Shown: one piece after another, positions 5,508-12,704 of the stretch
Numbering within the stretch: the stretch's first letter is position 1
Layout: each line of letters begins with the position of its first letter
Assembly: GCA_910586875.1 (NCBI GenBank)
Contig: CAJUJI010000059.1
Coordinates: forward strand, 1 to 15,781
Source of the DNA: an uncultured Anaerotruncus sp.
GTDB taxonomy: Bacteria; Bacillota; Clostridia; Oscillospirales; Ruminococcaceae
Length of the DNA stretch: 15,781 nucleotides
Reading direction: 5' to 3'
Made by a program: the position numbers and the translations under genes
The notes under the pieces: generated by a model
Told to the model about the DNA's origin: nothing
The model's input: the letters and a program-made list of their open reading frames with translations, nothing else
Database searches by the model: none

Positions 5508-7739
5508 ATGACTGAACAGGATCGGGAACTCCATCTAATTGAACATATCTTAACATTACTGAATCTCCTCCAAGCAAACAATATTACCATCGATCAGCTG
5601 ACGGCATCGGACGGACATTTTCATTTATCCGAGCTGACCAGTGCACAGGAAATTCACACTGCATATGAGTTTATAAAATTTATGAATGAGATGCCAGGCG
5701 GCTTTCTCATTTATTACGCGGATGGCGACGAAAAAATTATTTATGCCAACAAAAGTCTGCGCTGGATTTTCCGCTGTGACACCATGAAGGAATTTCAGGT
5801 GTATACGGGAAACACCTTCAAAGGGATGGTGCATCCGGATGATTGGCAGGCGGTAAAGCATAGCATCCAAACCCAGCTTGTGCAAAGCCAGTACAAATTG
5901 GACTATGTGGAATATCGGATTGTCCGCAAGGACGGAGAGATCCGCTGGATTGAGGACTACGGGCATTTTGTGCACAGCGAAACGGTCGGGGACATTTTCT
6001 ATGTATTTTTAAGCGACGCGACCGAAAAAAAGCATCAGCTATTGACCGAGAAGGCGCTGCTGGTCGACGAGCGGCGCAAAAACGAGCAGAGACTACAAAA
6101 TCTGATCCAGGAGTACAATCGAGAAAAGGCGCTGATGAACCAAGAGCAGCTGAGACGGCTGGAGGTTATCGAGGGGCTCAGTGTCAATTACGACTCGATC
6201 TTTTATGTGGATTTATATAAAAATAAAATTTTCCCCTATCGCCTGAGCGAGCGAAACAGCTTTTTGTTCGAGGCAAAGTTCCAACCGCGGGATTATGACT
6301 GGTATTCCACGCAATACCTCGACGCCTGGGTGCATCCGGAAGACCGCGAGCGGGTCGAGCAGGCGACCGACCCCGTTTACATTCGGGAAAGATTGGCCAC
6401 CAGCAAAACCTATTATGTCAACTATCGGGTGCTGTTTGGCGACCAGACCCAGTATTTGCAGCTTCGGTTTGTCAATGTGCGTCCGGATGAGCCGGCCTCT
6501 CAAATTGTAATCGGCTACCGCAGGGTGGACGAGGAGCTGCAATATGAGATGGAACAAAAGCAGATGCTCGCAAAAGCGCTGGACAATGCGAACCTTTCGA
6601 TTGTGGCAAAGGATACCTTCCTTTCCAATATGTCACACGACATGCGCACCCCGCTCAATGCGATTTTTGGCTTTATCACCCTTGCAAAAAAGAACCTGCT
6701 AAACCCCGAGGTGGCGCAAAGCTATCTCAACCGGATTGAAACCTCCAGCAGGCAGCTGTTGGATATGATTGACAAGGTCCTGGAGCTGTCGTGGACCGAC
6801 TCCAATGAGGAGCAAAGCAACGAAAATGAATGTGACCTTTGCGACATCGTGCAGGAGATCTACGACTTTCTGCTGCCGCAGGCGCTGGAAAAGGACATCG
6901 AGTTCCTGTTGGACAGCACCCAGATACGGCACAGCGGCGTTTACGGCGACCAGGATAAGATCAAGCAGGTGGTGCTGTACTTAGCCAACAATGCAATCAC
7001 CTATACCAAACCCAACGGCAAGGTCTCTATCACCATTTCCGAGAAGGAGAGCCGCCCGCAGTGTTACGCGGTTTATCAGCTGATCATACAGGACACGGGC
7101 ATTGGCATCAGCGAGGAATTTTTAGAGCGCATCTTTGAGCCGTTTACCCGCGAAAAGAATACAACCCTCAGCGGCATTCACGGAATCGGTTTAGGGCTGA
7201 CCATCGCCAAAAATATTGTGGACAGCATGGGCGGCACCATCGAGGTAAAGAGCGTAGTCAACAAGGGCAGCACCTTCACGGTCACGCTACGCCTTCGGGT
7301 ACAAAACAGCACTGCCAGTACCAATCCCAATATGGAGGAGCTGTCGCTGAAAAACCAAAAAATCCTGTTGGTGGAGGATAACGAAATCAACCTGGAGATT
7401 GAAACAGAGATTTTACAGGATTTGGGCTTCTCGATTGACACCGCTACCGATGGCAGCATCGCGGTTGAGAAGGTGCGAAATTCTGTGCCTGGCGAGCATG
7501 ATCTCATTTTGATGGACATTCAAATGCCGGTGATGGACGGCTGGCAGGCGACAAGGGCCATCCGCGAGCTTGAAAATCCTGCGCTGGCTTGCATCCCGAT
7601 TATTGCTTTGTCGGCAAACGCGCTTGAGAGCGACCGCAAGAAGTCGATTGAAAGCGGCATGGACGCGCATCTGAAAAAACCAATCGATATTCCGAGCCTC
7701 TTAAATACAATCGGTGACGTGATGCAGAAATATCACTAG
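5508..7739 (+). CDS. Cytosolic PAS-domain hybrid sensor histidine kinase with receiver domain
   Basis: A 743-residue signalling protein without a signal peptide or membrane helix, so it should sense something inside the cell. A PAS_3-like domain (about 55-172, with MVHPDDW and YRIVRKDGEIRWI) is followed by a charged, probably coiled-coil linker (about 175-222) and a second diverged PAS-like domain (about 225-342, again with VHPED). HisKA carries the phospho-acceptor His377 (SHDMRTPLNAI). The ATPase domain (about 475-610) shows N495 (N box), DTGIGI from D529, and GIGLGL. The C-terminal receiver (about 630-740) has acidic VEDN, phospho-acceptor Asp670 (LMDIQMPVMDGW), ALSANA and KKP. No Hpt domain, output regulator or sensor partner is nearby, so the phosphorelay partner is elsewhere. 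ATG 5508 is chosen from the promoter and AAGGGG site. The signal is unknown. Confidence 0.93.
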   Translation: MTEQDRELHLIEHILTLLNLLQANNITIDQLTASDGHFHLSELTSAQEIHTAYEFIKFMNEMPGGFLIYYADGDEKIIYANKSLRWIFRCDTMKEFQVYTGNTFKGMVHPDDWQAVKHSIQTQLVQSQYKLDYVEYRIVRKDGEIRWIEDYGHFVHSETVGDIFYVFLSDATEKKHQLLTEKALLVDERRKNEQRLQNLIQEYNREKALMNQEQLRRLEVIEGLSVNYDSIFYVDLYKNKIFPYRLSERNSFLFEAKFQPRDYDWYSTQYLDAWVHPEDRERVEQATDPVYIRERLATSKTYYVNYRVLFGDQTQYLQLRFVNVRPDEPASQIVIGYRRVDEELQYEMEQKQMLAKALDNANLSIVAKDTFLSNMSHDMRTPLNAIFGFITLAKKNLLNPEVAQSYLNRIETSSRQLLDMIDKVLELSWTDSNEEQSNENECDLCDIVQEIYDFLLPQALEKDIEFLLDSTQIRHSGVYGDQDKIKQVVLYLANNAITYTKPNGKVSITISEKESRPQCYAVYQLIIQDTGIGISEEFLERIFEPFTREKNTTLSGIHGIGLGLTIAKNIVDSMGGTIEVKSVVNKGSTFTVTLRLRVQNSTASTNPNMEELSLKNQKILLVEDNEINLEIETEILQDLGFSIDTATDGSIAVEKVRNSVPGEHDLILMDIQMPVMDGWQATRAIRELENPALACIPIIALSANALESDRKKSIESGMDAHLKKPIDIPSLLNTIGDVMQKYH

Positions 7740-7775
7740 AACGCTGAGCAAAAGGCGCCAGCTATTGGCTGCTGA

Positions 7776-7844
7776 CGGGAACGAAAAAACACCTCATAAA
7801 ATCACCTCACCGCACAAGCTTCGACCTGTGCACTCCTGTTCCCG
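7776..7844. other. Nested inverted repeats downstream of the kinase gene
   Basis: CGGGAAC (7776-7782) and GTTCCCG (7838-7844) enclose a second pair, GCACA (7812-7816) and TGTGC (7827-7831), and a direct repeat CACCTCA (7790-7796 and 7803-7809). The whole could fold as a branched RNA on either strand. No known RNA family is recognised. It lies in the 3' region of the kinase transcript. Confidence 0.4.
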
Positions 7845-7904
7845 CTAGTACCCCCCCTTTCTGTGACGGTTCTATGGTTTTCTTGCATCTGTCCAATAAA
7901 TTGA

Positions 7905-7943
7905 TCGAAAAGGAGCCCGCCTAAACAGCGGACTCCTTTTCGA
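7905..7943. terminator. Probable bidirectional terminator between convergent genes
   Basis: TCGAAAAGGAG (7905-7915) pairs with CTCCTTTTCGA (7933-7943). After one mismatch the stem continues as CCGC/GCGG, leaving a 7-nt loop. Runs of A and T sit within the arms. It lies between the kinase stop (7739, + strand) and the ATPase stop (7990, minus strand), and best serves the minus-strand gene. Confidence 0.6.
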
Positions 7944-7950
7944 CCGTTTC

Positions 7951-7983
7951 ACACGTTTGCCCGTTTGGACAGACGTGTTTTTT
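7951..7983 (+). terminator. Rho-independent terminator for the kinase transcript
   Basis: The arms 7951-7962 (ACACGTTTGCCC) and 7967-7978 (GGACAGACGTGT) form a 12-position stem with one wobble and one mismatch and the loop GTTT. A T run (7979-7983) follows directly. It lies just beyond the end of the convergent ATPase gene. Confidence 0.7.
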
Positions 7984-7989
7984 CTGTTT

Positions 7990-8739
7990 TCATAGTTTGC
8001 GGGTGCCGTCCAAAAGCTCCTGATACCGGTCGCAGATGGCCTGCACATCGCTGCCCACCTCAACCTGCCGGCCCTTGTGCAGCCAGAGGATCTTATTGCA
8101 CATCTCGCGCACCTGCGGCAGCGAGTGGGAGACCAAAATGGTGGTCGCGCCGCCGGAGATGATCTCCCGCATCTTCGCTTCGCTTTTCTTCCGAAATGCG
8201 CCATCGCCCACCGAAAGCACCTCGTCCAAGATGAGGATGTCCGGCTTGACCAAAGAGGCGATCGCAAAAGCAAGCCGGCTTTTCATACCGGAGGAGAGCT
8301 GCTTGAACGGGCGGTCCTCAAACTCCTTGAGCTCTGCAAATTCAATAATCTGGTCATAGGTGTCATCCATAAATTTGCGCGTATAGCCCAGCATCGCCCC
8401 GCGCAGATAGGTGTTTTCCCGCACGGTCAAATCTCCGTCAAAGCCGCTGCCCAGCTCCAGCAGCGCCGCAATGTTTCCCTCGCGCTTGACCCAGCCCCTG
8501 GTCGGCTCCATGATGCCGGAAATCGCTTTTAACAGGGTGGATTTCCCCGCGCCATTTGTGCCGATGATCCCCAGCATCTCCCCCTTTTCTAAAGTAAAGG
8601 AGATATTTCTGTCCGCCCAAAATTCCCGCACCTGGTAATTTTTGGTCAGCTTGCGCATCACATATTCCTTGATCCCAATTTCCTTAAAATCTCCTGTGAT
8701 ATAGCGAATTGATACATCATGTACTTCCAGAATGCTCAT
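7990..8739 (-). CDS. Wzt/TagH-type ABC transporter ATP-binding protein (polysaccharide or teichoic acid export)
   Basis: A 249-residue ATPase of the polysaccharide/polyol-phosphate exporter class, which powers export of surface glycans together with a TagG/Wzm-like permease. Visible motifs are the class-typical N-terminal region with FWADRNISF, Walker A GTNGAGKST (60-68), LLELGSGFDGDLTVREN (93-109) in place of the usual Q-loop, signature LSSGM (148-152), Walker B ILILDE (D172, E173), VGD, and H-loop His205. The C-terminal carbohydrate-binding domain of some Wzt proteins is absent. The frame opens at 8751, but GGAGG (complement of 8745-8749) lies between that ATG and the ATG at 8739 with a 5-nt gap, so 8739 is the start. 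No permease or glycosyltransferase gene adjoins it, which is unusual for this class. It has its own promoter. Confidence 0.9.
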   Translation of the reverse strand: MSILEVHDVSIRYITGDFKEIGIKEYVMRKLTKNYQVREFWADRNISFTLEKGEMLGIIGTNGAGKSTLLKAISGIMEPTRGWVKREGNIAALLELGSGFDGDLTVRENTYLRGAMLGYTRKFMDDTYDQIIEFAELKEFEDRPFKQLSSGMKSRLAFAIASLVKPDILILDEVLSVGDGAFRKKSEAKMREIISGGATTILVSHSLPQVREMCNKILWLHKGRQVEVGSDVQAICDRYQELLDGTRKL

Positions 8740-8800
8740 AGAATCCTCCATTATATGCGGCGGCGCCGCACAGTTTCACCCTGTAACAGTTCTTGTTGTA

Positions 8801-8829
8801 AGTATACCTCTTTTCACAAGCGTTGTCCA
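8801..8829 (-). promoter_or_regulatory. Promoter of the Wzt/TagH-type ATPase gene
   Basis: On the minus strand, TGGACA (8829-8824), a 17-bp spacer and TATACT (8806-8801). The predicted start near 8794 gives a leader of about 55 nt. The element lies between the end of the dgoK gene (8878) and the ATPase start, so the ATPase has a promoter independent of the sugar-acid operon. Confidence 0.65.
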
Positions 8830-8849
8830 TCAAAATTTCACAGCTTGTG
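8815..8849. promoter_or_regulatory. Inverted repeat enclosing the -35 box of the ATPase promoter
   Basis: CACAAGC (8815-8821) and GCTTGTG (8843-8849) form a perfect 7-bp inverted repeat with a 21-bp gap. It encloses the -35 hexamer at 8824-8829. It could be a pair of half-sites for a regulator or a weak hairpin at the end of the dgo transcript. There is no T run, so termination is less likely. Confidence 0.35.
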
Positions 8850-8877
8850 CCGTGCGGGGTGAAGGGAGGAGAGAGCG

Positions 8878-9882
8878 CTATAAAACCCCCAGCTTTTTGG
8901 CGATGATCAAGGCGCCGGCGGCAGAAAGCGGATGGGCGTCCTCTGGGATGTAGGTGTGCACATGGGCAAAATAGGCGTCATGCTCCAACAGGTCAACCAT
9001 TGCCTGGCGCAAGGGGTCCTTTCCGGCGACGATTACGTCGGTTTCCCGGCTGACCTGCAATGCGCTGGAATGGCGAATTCCGACCAGGTCGCTTTGCAGC
9101 GCGACCCCCAGAAGATAGTTCGCGAGCTTTGCGGTGTCCCTGGTTGCGAATTGGCTCAAAATCCGCGCAGAAAAACATGCCCGCCCGATGCCGGACCTTG
9201 CGGCGGTGTCGTAGCCCAACAGGACCATCTCCCGATTGTAAGTTTCCGCCTGAGCAAATTGGCGGCCGACCGCGTCGGCGATGATCGTGTGGTTGGTGAT
9301 GCTCGCGAGCAGCTCGCCGCTGATGCTGGTCAGGCAGCCGGTGATTTGTCCCTGCGCGTTCACACAAACAAACTTCATATGGGAGCCAGGCAGCACCAGC
9401 AGGTAGCTCCTTCCCTGCGGATAGTGCGCCAGCATTGCAACACTCTCGACCTCCTCGCCGCGCATAATGTCCATCGCTTCAAAGTTGGTGAAATCAACCG
9501 CACCCGCAGCATTTTTCACCCCTGGAATAAAGTGGATGGGCAGCGGACAAATTTCCGGCAGCTCGACCCGCCGGACCGCTGCGGCCAGCTCGTCTGCTCC
9601 GGCAGGCACAACGCAATGTGCGATTTCCACCAGCCCGACGTTGGAGGTGATCATACCGCTTGCAATGATGAGTGCAACGTCCTCATAGCCAGCCCCTGCA
9701 CATTGCAGCGCCTGCTCCAAGCAGTCCTTGACCGCCGCTTTCAGCCGCCGGTTGTCGCCGTCAATCGCTGTGTTGCGTACCCCCACCTCCGCTTTGGCCG
9801 ACGCCGCCAGTTGGAATGCGCGATCCCAAAGGCACACCCTGGTATTGGTGGTCCCTGTGTCCAATGTGATGATATAACGCAT
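8878..9882 (-). CDS. dgoK: 2-dehydro-3-deoxygalactonokinase (KDGal kinase)
   Basis: A 334-residue cytosolic kinase of the DgoK family that phosphorylates 2-dehydro-3-deoxy-D-galactonate with ATP at C6, the second step of galactonate breakdown. Family landmarks are all present: the N-terminal nucleotide-binding motif DTGTTNTR (8-15), ASGMITSNVG (74-83), MDIMRGEE (137-144), LPGSHMKFV (164-172), SGELLASITNHTI (188-200) and a C-terminal Gly-rich segment (LSAAGALI). These parallel the E. coli DgoK sequence as I recall it. The ATG at 9882 follows AAAGGGAGGG on the minus strand with a 5-nt gap. It is the last gene of the operon, 18 nt after dgoD. No strong terminator follows it. A kinase for the gluconate-derived epimer is possible but less likely next to dgoD. 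Confidence 0.9.
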   Translation of the reverse strand: MRYIITLDTGTTNTRVCLWDRAFQLAASAKAEVGVRNTAIDGDNRRLKAAVKDCLEQALQCAGAGYEDVALIIASGMITSNVGLVEIAHCVVPAGADELAAAVRRVELPEICPLPIHFIPGVKNAAGAVDFTNFEAMDIMRGEEVESVAMLAHYPQGRSYLLVLPGSHMKFVCVNAQGQITGCLTSISGELLASITNHTIIADAVGRQFAQAETYNREMVLLGYDTAARSGIGRACFSARILSQFATRDTAKLANYLLGVALQSDLVGIRHSSALQVSRETDVIVAGKDPLRQAMVDLLEHDAYFAHVHTYIPEDAHPLSAAGALIIAKKLGVL

Positions 9883-9900
9883 GTTATCCCTCCCTTTCCA

Positions 9901-11049
9901 TCACCATTCTGCAATGGTGCCGTCATAATTGCGCCAGATGGGATTTTTCCAGGTGGGTGCAGTTTGTGCGGCCTTCGCGACCACCTGCTCGTTGATGTCT
10001 ACCCCCAGCCCAGGCCCCTGCATCAGCTCGAGATAGCCGTCGCGGTAATGGTAGATGGTGGGGTCCTGCAAATAGTCCAACAGATCGCCGCCGCGGTTAT
10101 AATGGATCCCCAGGCTTTGCTCCTGAATAAAGACGTTCGGGGAGCAGGTGTCCACCTGGAAGCAGGCGCCCAGCGCGATTGGCCCTAATGGGCAGTGTGG
10201 CGCAACCGCAATGTCATATGCCTCCGCCATCGCAATGATCTTTTTGCATTCCGAGATGCCGCCCGCATGGGAGAGGTCCGGCTGAATAATATCAACATAA
10301 CCCGCCTCAAATATTTGTTTAAAATCCCAGCGGCTGAACATCCGCTCTCCGGTTGAGATGGGCGTGGTGGTGGCGTGGGCGATCTCGCGCAGCGCTTCAT
10401 TGTTCTGCGGCAGGACCGGCTCCTCAATGAACATCAGGCGGAACTGGTCCAGCTCGCGCGCCAGCACCTTTGCCATCGTCTTGTGAACCCGACCGTGAAA
10501 ATCTACCGCAATGTCCATCTCAAAGCCCAGCTCGTCACGGATTGCGGCGACCCGCTCGCAGACCGCCTGCACCTTTTGGAAGCTGTCGATATAGTGCATT
10601 TCCTCGGTGCCGTTCATCTTGAGCGCGCGGTACCCCTGCGCATAGGCTTCGCGTGCACCGGCGCGGATGTCGGCGGGGCGGTCGCCGCCAATCCAGCGAT
10701 AGACCTTGATTTTGTCGCGGCAGGCGCCGCCCAGCAGCTCATAAACCGGCACCCCCAGCCGCTTGCCCTTGATGTCCCAGAGCGCCTGGTCGATGCCGGC
10801 GATCGCGCTCATCAGCTCGGAGCCGCCGCGGTAAAAGCCGCCGCGGTACATCATCTGCCAAAGATCCTCAATCCGGCCAGGGTCCTTGCCAATGAGCAGC
10901 TCGCGGTATTCCTCCACACAGGCGCGCACCGCATCCGCACGCCCCTCGATAATCGGCTCACCCCAACCGCTAAGTCCCTCGTCGGTGTCAATTTTTAAGA
11001 ACAACCAGCGGGGCGGTACCTTGTATAAGGTCAAATTGGTGATTTTCAT
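9901..11049 (-). CDS. dgoD: D-galactonate dehydratase (enolase superfamily)
   Basis: A 382-residue enzyme that dehydrates D-galactonate to 2-dehydro-3-deoxy-D-galactonate. It follows E. coli DgoD almost without gaps as I recall that sequence: PPRWLFLKIDTDEG, GFYRGG, SAIAGIDQALWDIKGK, then the barrel. The expected Mg ligands Asp183, Glu209 and Glu235 and the catalytic His185 (DFHGR) and His285 (APHCPLGPIA) stand at the same positions as in the E. coli enzyme. The ending (WRNYDGTIAEW) is also characteristic. ATG 11049 follows AAAGGAGAGG on the minus strand. It is separated from the upstream aldolase gene by a 185-bp palindrome-rich gap (11050-11234) and followed after 18 nt by dgoK. This is the gene that best fixes the substrate of the operon. 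Confidence 0.95.
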   Translation of the reverse strand: MKITNLTLYKVPPRWLFLKIDTDEGLSGWGEPIIEGRADAVRACVEEYRELLIGKDPGRIEDLWQMMYRGGFYRGGSELMSAIAGIDQALWDIKGKRLGVPVYELLGGACRDKIKVYRWIGGDRPADIRAGAREAYAQGYRALKMNGTEEMHYIDSFQKVQAVCERVAAIRDELGFEMDIAVDFHGRVHKTMAKVLARELDQFRLMFIEEPVLPQNNEALREIAHATTTPISTGERMFSRWDFKQIFEAGYVDIIQPDLSHAGGISECKKIIAMAEAYDIAVAPHCPLGPIALGACFQVDTCSPNVFIQEQSLGIHYNRGGDLLDYLQDPTIYHYRDGYLELMQGPGLGVDINEQVVAKAAQTAPTWKNPIWRNYDGTIAEW

Positions 11050-11085
11050 AGAAGCCTCTCCTTTGTAAAAATCAAAAGTTTTACT

Positions 11086-11180
11086 CGATTTTTTTCAAAA
11101 AATCGCGGGGTCAAGGGGTGGCGTCCCTTGTCGCCTCCTGCGTCCAAAAATCCTCGCGGATTTTTGGACGCAGAGGGCGA
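11086..11180. repeat. Composite palindromic element between the aldolase and dgoD genes
   Basis: Three successive inverted repeats lie inside the operon. CGATTTTTT/AAAAAATCG spans 11086-11105. CAAGGG/CCCTTG spans 11112-11130. A perfect 16-bp stem joins 11138-11153 to 11158-11173 around the loop TCGC, and its base extends outward as TCGCCT/GGGCGA. It resembles REP-like or MITE-like intergenic units seen in many copies in related genomes, but copy number cannot be judged here. In the operon mRNA it would fold strongly and could cause partial termination or protect mRNA ends. The rest of 11050-11234 holds the dgoD ribosome binding site and a small palindrome at the aldolase stop (CAGGCAG 11221-11227, CTGCCTG 11241-11247). 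Confidence 0.7.
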
Positions 11181-11234
11181 AACGCATCCCTCTGCACGAC
11201 ATCCACTCACACGAATCATACAGGCAGCACAGCC

Positions 11235-11882
11235 CTATAGCTGCCTGGTAAACTCCCGCGCCAGCTCACGAATTGCGTCAAAATCGCCCGCCTGAATCAG
11301 CGATGCCTTTGCAATGCTAGAGCCAACCCCGACGCCCGCAACCGATGGGTGCGCCAAAAATTCCAGCAGGTTTTGACTGCTGACCCCGCCCATCGGCAGT
11401 AGCGGGATGTGGCTGAGCGGTGCGCAAAGCGCCTTGATATACGGCAGCCCTAAGCTGTCCGCAGGGAACAGCTTCACCAGCGCAGCGCCCGCCTTCCATG
11501 CCAGTGCGACCTCGCTGGGGGTCATCGCGCCGGCGAGCATCGCAACCCCCAGGCTGTGCGCCTGCTCCATCACCTCTAAATCGAGGTTGGGGGAGAGCAG
11601 GTATTGTGCGCCCGCCTCTACCGCCGCGCGCGCCTGTGCAGCGGTGAGCACGGTGCCTGCACCCACCAGCAGCTTTTCCCCCAGCGCCGCGCGAACCGCC
11701 TGTATAGAGGCGGTTGTTTTGGCCAGCGTGTCAGGGTCGCTCTGGTTGAAGGTGATCTCCAACATGCGGATGCCGCCCGCATAGAGCGCCTGTGCAGCCG
11801 CTTCGGTCCTTTCGGCACAGACCCCCCGCAAGGCGACAATGATGCGGTGGGTGCGCACCTGGGTTACAAGATCTGTGTTCAT
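11235..11882 (-). CDS. dgoA: 2-dehydro-3-deoxy-6-phosphogalactonate / KDPG-type aldolase
   Basis: A 215-residue class I aldolase of the Eda/DgoA family that cleaves 2-dehydro-3-deoxy-6-phosphogalactonate to pyruvate and glyceraldehyde 3-phosphate. The single TIM barrel shows IVALRG (15-20), GGIRMLEITF with Glu42, GAGTVL (74-79), LLSPNLD (95-101), AGAMTPSE and the Schiff-base Lys137 in LVKLFPAD. The phosphate site is GGVSSQN, then GVGVGSSI. The frame opens at 11900, but GGAGGG (complement of 11889-11894) lies between that ATG and the one at 11882 with a 6-nt gap, so 11882 is the start. The SDR gene stops 21 nt before it. By sequence alone it could act on the gluconate-derived or galactonate-derived substrate. 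The dgoD and dgoK neighbours favour the latter, so the symbol rests partly on context. Confidence 0.88.
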   Translation of the reverse strand: MNTDLVTQVRTHRIIVALRGVCAERTEAAAQALYAGGIRMLEITFNQSDPDTLAKTTASIQAVRAALGEKLLVGAGTVLTAAQARAAVEAGAQYLLSPNLDLEVMEQAHSLGVAMLAGAMTPSEVALAWKAGAALVKLFPADSLGLPYIKALCAPLSHIPLLPMGGVSSQNLLEFLAHPSVAGVGVGSSIAKASLIQAGDFDAIRELAREFTRQL

Positions 11883-11903
11883 TCGTTTCCCTCCACACAC
11901 AAA

Positions 11904-12677
11904 TTAGGTGCATAAATACCCGCCGTCTACCACCAGCGTTGCACCGGTCACATAATCCGAGGCGGCGGACGCCAGAAAGATGACCGCCCCCTTCATGTCA
12001 TCCGGTTCGCCCCAACGACCCTTGGGCAGCCGCGCCAAAATTTTCGGCTCGCGGTCGGGGTTGCCGATCAGCGCAGTGTTTAAAGAGGTCGCAATATATC
12101 CGGGCGCGATTGCATTTACATTCACCCCGCGCCCCGACCAGTCGTTGGAGAGCGCGCGGGTGAGCCCCACAACGGCAGATTTTGCGGCGGTGTAGGCAGG
12201 GACGGTGGTGCCGCCCAGAAAGCTGTTCATCGACGCAAGGTTGATGATCTTTCCGCGCCCTTGTTTGAGCATCACCTGCCCTGCAAGCTGCGCCATGAGC
12301 CATACCGCGTTCAGGTTGACCGACAGAACCGCGTCCCAGTCCTCCAACGGGAACTCCTCTGGCAGGTGCCGCTTTTGGATGCCCGCGTTGTTTACCAGAA
12401 TATCCAGCGTTCCCCCAAAGGCCGAGAGTACCTGCTCAAACACCCGCTGGAGCTGGTCACGCTGGGAAAGGTCCGCCAGAAACGGGAGCGCCGCCTTTCC
12501 GGTTGGGTCGATCTCCCGACAGGCTTGCGCGACGTTTTCACCGCGTCCGATCAGCGCGACCGTCGCGCCGGCGCCGACCAGCGCCTGCGCCATGCTGCGT
12601 CCGATGCCCTGTCCGGCGCCGGTCACAATCGCCCTTTTGCCGGTGAGATCAAACAGATTGTAGGTAGCTTGGTCCAT
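11904..12677 (-). CDS. KduD-like short-chain dehydrogenase (sugar-acid oxidoreductase)
   Basis: A 257-residue classical SDR using NAD(P). The cofactor motif TGAGQGIG lies at 19-26 and NNAG at 96-99. The catalytic residues are Ser149 (NLASMNSF), Tyr162 and Lys166 (YTAAK). Also visible are APGYIAT, the family segment GRWGEPDDM and the C-terminal VVDGGYL. It closely resembles KduD and gluconate 5-dehydrogenases, which interconvert hydroxy and keto forms of hexonates. The canonical galactonate pathway has no such step. It may oxidise or reduce a related hexonate to feed the route, or accept a keto sugar acid brought in by the TRAP transporter. The ATG at 12677 follows AAAGGGG by 9 nt. It sits between dctM (27 nt upstream) and the aldolase. 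The substrate is unproven. Confidence 0.88.
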   Translation of the reverse strand: MDQATYNLFDLTGKRAIVTGAGQGIGRSMAQALVGAGATVALIGRGENVAQACREIDPTGKAALPFLADLSQRDQLQRVFEQVLSAFGGTLDILVNNAGIQKRHLPEEFPLEDWDAVLSVNLNAVWLMAQLAGQVMLKQGRGKIINLASMNSFLGGTTVPAYTAAKSAVVGLTRALSNDWSGRGVNVNAIAPGYIATSLNTALIGNPDREPKILARLPKGRWGEPDDMKGAVIFLASAASDYVTGATLVVDGGYLCT

Positions 12678-12704
12678 TTTTAAATACCCCTTTCGTTCGG
12701 CACG

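Noticed and set aside
8750..8755. TATAAT on the minus strand just before the ATPase gene as its -10 box
   Set aside because: A start about 7 nt downstream would remove the GGAGG site used by ATG 8739; the 8801-8829 promoter is better placed.
8932..10188. A 418-codon open frame on the + strand opposite dgoK and the end of dgoD
   Set aside because: It mirrors two well-recognised genes on the minus strand, has no ribosome binding site and its product has no domain-like pattern; it is a shadow of biased codon use.
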